A stretch of DNA of 9,709 bases from Acidobacteriota bacterium. Lineage in GTDB: Bacteria > Acidobacteriota > Thermoanaerobaculia > Gp7-AA8. Below, piece by piece: positions 6,610 to 9,709 of the stretch; within the stretch, counting starts at the first letter, position 1, and the number at the start of each line of letters is the position of its first letter. The position numbers and the translations under genes were made by a program. The notes under the pieces were generated by a model. That model made no database searches. It was not told the origin of the DNA and saw only the letters and a program-made list of their open reading frames with translations. The stretch covers positions 1 through 9,709 of the forward strand of contig QHVY01000173.1 in assembly GCA_003223695.1 (NCBI GenBank), written 5' to 3'.

Positions 6610-6624
6610 GGCCGACTGGCGGCC
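6610..6624 (+). repeat. Third hairpin downstream of copy B
   Basis: ggccg (6610-6614), loop actgg and cggcc (6620-6624) form a 5-bp stem. It starts 5 bases after copy B, as a comparable hairpin does after copy A. The shared string is TGGCGG followed by CCTC, with one base more in A. Confidence 0.4.
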
Positions 6625-6654
6625 TCACGCCATCACGGTTGAACGCTCCATTGA

Positions 6655-8487
6655 CTATTCGACGGTGACGCTCTTGGCGAGGTTGCGCGGTTGATCGACG
6701 TCGCATCCCCGGCGCAGTGCGATGTGATAGGCGAGAAGCTGCGTCGGCACCACGGCGAGAATCGGCTGCAGCGGCTCCACTGTCCACGGAATCTCGACGA
6801 CTTCGTCGGCAATCTTGCGGATCGCCTCGTCGCCTTCGTCGCAAATGACGATCAGGATTCCGTCGCGTGCCTTCACTTCCTGCAGATTGGAGACAACTTT
6901 CTCGTAGACCGGCGTGTGTGTGGCGATTGCCACGACGGGCATGTTCTCGTCGATGAGCGCGATCGGACCGTGCTTCATCTCACCGGCTGGATAACCCTCC
7001 GCGTGGATGTACGAAATCTCTTTCAGCTTCAGCGCTCCTTCGAGAGCGATCGGATAGTGAACGCCGCGGCCGAGAAAGAGAAAATCCTGCGACTTGTAGA
7101 ATTTGTGCGCCAGCTCCTCGATCTGTTTTTCTTTTTTCAGGATCGCCTCGAGTTTTTCCGGGATGACACGCATCTCGTGCATCGCGAAGCGCAGATCGTC
7201 GCGGTTCTCGCCCCGAAGCTGGCGAATGTAGAGCGACAGCAGGTAAAACGCGGTGAGCTGTGTGGTGAAGGCTTTTGTCGATGCGACGCCGATCTCCGGC
7301 CCCGCATTCGTATAGATGACGCCCTCGGACAATCGCGTTGCCGCAGCGCCGATCACATTGCAGATCGTGATCAGCTTCGCGCCCCTGGCCTTCGCCTCTT
7401 GCATTCCGGCGATCGTGTCGGCGGTTTCTCCCGATTGCGTGACACCGATGACCAGCGTGTCCTCGTCGACGATCGGATTGCGGTAGCGATACTCCGATCC
7501 ATAGTCGACCTCGATCGGAATTCGCGCCGCTTCCTCGAGAAGAAACTTGCCGATGAGTCCCGCGTGCCATGATGTGCCGCACGCGACGACGTGCACGCGC
7601 TTGATGTTCGCCCACTCTTCGGGCGTGAACTGCAGGTCGTTGAAGTAAACCTCGCCCGATTCCTCGAACATGCGGCCGTTGAACGTGTCGCGCACGCCGC
7701 GCGGCTGTTCGTGGATCTCTTTGAGCATGTAGTGCCGGTAGCCTTCCTTTTCGGCCATGACGGCGTCCCACATGATCTTTTTCGGCGGCCGGTTGACCTG
7801 CTGATCCTTTTCATCGAAGACGCGGACGCTTTTCTGATCGGCAATCGCGTACTCGCCATCTTCGAGATAAATGATGTTGCGGGTGTAGGCGAGGAGCGGC
7901 GCGACGTCAGAGGCGACGATGTTTTCGTTGTCGCCGAGTCCGATGACGAGCGGCGGACCATGCTTGGCGGCGACGATGGTGCCTGGCTCCGTGCCGTCGA
8001 TCATCACTAGTGCGTAATGCCCTTCGAGCTCCTTCAGCGACTTTTTGACCGCGTCGACGAATTTCGTCCCATCCTTCAGGTTCTGTTCGATGAGGTGTGC
8101 GACGACTTCCGTGTCCGTCTCCGTCTTGAACTGATGTCCTGATTTCTGCAGCCGTTGCTTGAGCGGGAGAAAGTTCTCGATGATTCCGTTATGGATGACG
8201 ACGACTTGTCCCGTGCAGTCGCGATGGGGATGGGCATTGTTCTCGTTCGGCTTTCCGTGCGTTGCCCAACGCGTGTGCCCCATGCCAAACGTGCCCTGCA
8301 GCTGCTTCTCGTTCAGTTTCGATTCGAGATTGGAGAGCTTCCCCTCCGCGCGGACGACTTCCACGCCGTTGCCATTGACGACAGCGATGCCGGCGCTGTC
8401 GTAGCCCCGATACTCGAGTTTCTTGAGTCCGGTGATGAGAACTGGCACCACATCACGGGTGCCGACGTATCCGATGATTCCGCACAT
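6655..8487 (-). CDS. glmS: Glutamine--fructose-6-phosphate aminotransferase (isomerizing)
   Basis: GlmS makes glucosamine-6-phosphate from fructose-6-phosphate and glutamine, the first step toward UDP-GlcNAc for peptidoglycan and lipopolysaccharide; it is cytoplasmic. The product has 610 residues (E. coli 609). The N-terminal glutaminase domain starts MCGIIGYVG, and Cys2 becomes the N-terminal nucleophile after Met removal. It has EYRGYDSAGIAV (25-36), GHTRWATHG (70-78) and HNGIIEN (99-105). Two SIS sugar-isomerase domains follow: ACGTSWHAG (302-310) with TQSGETADT (350-358), then LGRGVHYPIALEG (472-484). KLKE (487-490) and KHGP (505-508) carry the isomerase Lys, Glu and His, and Lys605 lies in the C-terminal RNLAKSVTVE. 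The frame is open 127 codons further upstream, but that stretch is antisense to the lipoprotein gene. The start at 8487 is fixed by the required N-terminal Cys. No convincing Shine-Dalgarno site is seen. Confidence 0.98.
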   Translation of the reverse strand: MCGIIGYVGTRDVVPVLITGLKKLEYRGYDSAGIAVVNGNGVEVVRAEGKLSNLESKLNEKQLQGTFGMGHTRWATHGKPNENNAHPHRDCTGQVVVIHNGIIENFLPLKQRLQKSGHQFKTETDTEVVAHLIEQNLKDGTKFVDAVKKSLKELEGHYALVMIDGTEPGTIVAAKHGPPLVIGLGDNENIVASDVAPLLAYTRNIIYLEDGEYAIADQKSVRVFDEKDQQVNRPPKKIMWDAVMAEKEGYRHYMLKEIHEQPRGVRDTFNGRMFEESGEVYFNDLQFTPEEWANIKRVHVVACGTSWHAGLIGKFLLEEAARIPIEVDYGSEYRYRNPIVDEDTLVIGVTQSGETADTIAGMQEAKARGAKLITICNVIGAAATRLSEGVIYTNAGPEIGVASTKAFTTQLTAFYLLSLYIRQLRGENRDDLRFAMHEMRVIPEKLEAILKKEKQIEELAHKFYKSQDFLFLGRGVHYPIALEGALKLKEISYIHAEGYPAGEMKHGPIALIDENMPVVAIATHTPVYEKVVSNLQEVKARDGILIVICDEGDEAIRKIADEVVEIPWTVEPLQPILAVVPTQLLAYHIALRRGCDVDQPRNLAKSVTVE

Positions 8488-8505
8488 ATCGTTGTCCGTT
8501 AGAAT
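8478..8505 (+). promoter_or_regulatory. Candidate promoter of the FN3 lipoprotein, overlapping a possible glmS -10
   Basis: TAGAAT (8500-8505) matches five of six -10 bases, with a poor -35 (TTCCGC, 8478-8483) 16 bp upstream. The expected transcription start falls on the GTG at 8512, so the mRNA would be leaderless. The opposite strand reads TTCTAA (8504-8499), 11 nt before the glmS ATG, so the two divergent genes may share this AT core. The 24-bp gap leaves little room for anything else. Confidence 0.35.
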
Positions 8506-8511
8506 CCGCCC

Positions 8512-9687
8512 GTGAAAAAAGCGGCCGCGGCGCTGATCGTTTTCGTGATGGCGTGCGGCAAGCGCGGCGACCCGCATCCCCCTGTTCCTGTCATCCCGAA
8601 GGCGACGAGCGATCTTGTTGTAGCACAGCGTGGCGCCAAAGTGATTCTCTCCTGGAGTTTTCCCTCTCTCACGACCGCCGGTCAGAAACTCGGGGCGATC
8701 CGCCGCGTGGTCGTTTACCGCTACCCCGAGGAGTTGCCGGTCGCCCAACCTCCTCGGGACACGCAGACGCTGCTGCCCGGCGACGTCGATCCGACCGTAC
8801 CGACCGCGATTGCTCTCTTTGCGAAGGTTCCGCCAATTGGCCGTCAGCAGTTCACGCGATTGCGTCAACGCCTCGACAGCCTCGAGTCATCGGAGATGCC
8901 TGCGGCGGCCGCCGGAGCCAGGCTCGTCTATGAGGACGCGCCCCCATTCCACACGTCGGATGGACGTCCGCTGCGCCTGGACTATGCGATCGTGACCGAG
9001 GGGCAGACGGCGAAAAGCGAGATGTCGAATGTCGCCAGCATCGTGCCGGTCGACGTGCCGATGCCGCCGGACTCGGTCGTGGCGACGCCGAAACCAGAGG
9101 GCATCGTGCTCACGTGGAATGCGCCGCAGAAAGAAATGACTGGAAACGAAAAGCCGCGCGTCGCCGGCTACAACATTTATCGATCGCCGAAGGGTCAGGC
9201 ACTCGAGGAGCTGGCGACTCCCGTCAATGCCGCGCCCGTATCGCAGACGACATACACGGATGTGCCTTCGTACGGCCCCCATCAGTACTTCGTCACCGCC
9301 GTGACAGCGAGCATTCCCACAAAAATCGAGAGCGATCCGTCGGGGCCGGCTGTGGCCGAGTTCAAGGATCTGCTTCCGCCACTCGTACCCACCGGCCTAA
9401 CAGCGCTCGTGGAGACGAATGCCGTGCGGCTGGTGTGGGATGCCGTCGATGCGCCGGATCTCGCTGGATATCGAATCTACCGCACGGAAGGCTCGGGTTT
9501 GCAGGAGCTCAAAATCGTCGGGCGCATTCCGCTTGTCATGAATCCTCCGTTGACGCTGACCCACTACACAGACACGGCCGTGAATCATGGCATCTCGTAT
9601 TTCTACGAAGTCACTGCCGTGGACAAGAGTGGCAACGAGAGTAAGGCTGCGAAAACCGATTGGGTGCTCGTCCCGAAGACGCCGTGA
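8512..9687 (+). CDS. Lipoprotein with three fibronectin type III-like modules
   Basis: This is a predicted exported lipoprotein of 391 residues. The start is a GTG: the peptide MKKAAAALIVFVMAC forms a lipoprotein signal with Cys15 as the lipidated residue (lipobox V-M-A-C). A Pro-rich stretch follows (GKRGDPHPPVPVIP, 16-29). Module 1 (about 31-180) has VILSWSF, IRRVVVYR and RLDYAIVTE, but is interrupted by a proline-rich and then helical insert (about 78-137). Module 2 (about 183-284) has GIVLTWNAP, VAGYNIYRSP and YFVTAVTAS. Module 3 (about 290-387) has AVRLVWDAVD, LAGYRIYRTE and YFYEVTAVDKSGNES. Modules 2 and 3 are clear FN3 units and look like an internal duplication. FN3 modules usually serve in binding or spacing; the partner is unknown. 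There is no enzymatic motif. A CGKRGDP-type N-terminus recalls small envelope lipoproteins of the LptM/YifL kind, but only in the first few residues. Confidence 0.85.
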   Translation: MKKAAAALIVFVMACGKRGDPHPPVPVIPKATSDLVVAQRGAKVILSWSFPSLTTAGQKLGAIRRVVVYRYPEELPVAQPPRDTQTLLPGDVDPTVPTAIALFAKVPPIGRQQFTRLRQRLDSLESSEMPAAAAGARLVYEDAPPFHTSDGRPLRLDYAIVTEGQTAKSEMSNVASIVPVDVPMPPDSVVATPKPEGIVLTWNAPQKEMTGNEKPRVAGYNIYRSPKGQALEELATPVNAAPVSQTTYTDVPSYGPHQYFVTAVTASIPTKIESDPSGPAVAEFKDLLPPLVPTGLTALVETNAVRLVWDAVDAPDLAGYRIYRTEGSGLQELKIVGRIPLVMNPPLTLTHYTDTAVNHGISYFYEVTAVDKSGNESKAAKTDWVLVPKTP

Positions 9688-9689
9688 TT

Positions 9690-9709
9690 ATGGCCACTCA
9701 ACGAAGCGG
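9690..9709 (+). CDS. Possible start of a further gene (runs off the window)
   Basis: An ATG 2 nt after the lipoprotein stop opens a frame reading M-A-T-Q-R-S to the window edge. The tight spacing suggests translational coupling in an operon with the lipoprotein. No ribosome-binding site is visible and six codons are too few to identify a product. Confidence 0.3.

Noticed and set aside
6691..7572. Long plus-strand open frame opposite glmS
   Set aside because: It is antisense to conserved GlmS residues, and the translation has no recognisable motif.
8488..8660. glmS ribozyme/riboswitch upstream of glmS
   Set aside because: The upstream sequence is coding for the divergent lipoprotein, and the 24-bp gap is far too small for the ribozyme core.
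8488..8868. Upstream extension of the glmS frame by 127 codons
   Set aside because: It is antisense to the lipoprotein gene, and GlmS needs the Met-Cys start at 8487 so that the Cys becomes N-terminal.

Overview
The window is about 9.7 kb of moderately high-GC bacterial chromosome holding mostly housekeeping genes. The gene set, the SecF with an enlarged periplasmic domain, the fibronectin-type-III lipoprotein and the GC-rich intergenic palindromes resemble Acidobacteriota or deltaproteobacteria-like lineages. That placement is an inference from style, not from a marker gene. No phage, IS, CRISPR or tRNA/rRNA signal was seen.

Layout. (1) 1-1967, plus strand: the 3' part of secD followed 17 nt later by a complete secF, the proton-driven accessory subunits of the Sec translocon. 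(2) 1964-2042: a palindromic intergenic element (copy A) whose left end contains the secF stop codon. (3) 2150-4435, plus: a full-length malic enzyme/phosphotransacetylase-like fusion (maeB). (4) 4432-4836, minus: a single-domain response regulator that converges on maeB with overlapping stop codons. (5) 4928-6007, plus: mnmA, the tRNA 2-thiouridylase, divergent from the regulator across an AT-richer spacer. (6) 6008-6654: about 650 bases without an intact gene. It holds a candidate promoter, a weakly PilZ-like gene remnant, and copy B of the palindromic element. (7) 6655-8487, minus: glmS. (8) 8512-9687, plus: a lipoprotein with three FN3-like modules, divergent from glmS across only 24 bp. 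(9) 9690-9709: perhaps the first codons of a further gene, running off the window.

The genes do not form one pathway. They cover protein export (secDF), central carbon metabolism (maeB), tRNA wobble modification (mnmA), aminosugar synthesis for the cell wall (glmS), a signalling protein and an exported lipoprotein.

The least ordinary structure is the pair of intergenic elements. Each consists of two adjacent 9-bp hairpins that are inverted copies of one another. All differences between the arms, and between the two copies, are compensated by pairing changes. A third, looser hairpin follows each copy. Secondary observations are possible leaderless promoters at several promoter-proximal genes and the gene-remnant region next to copy B.
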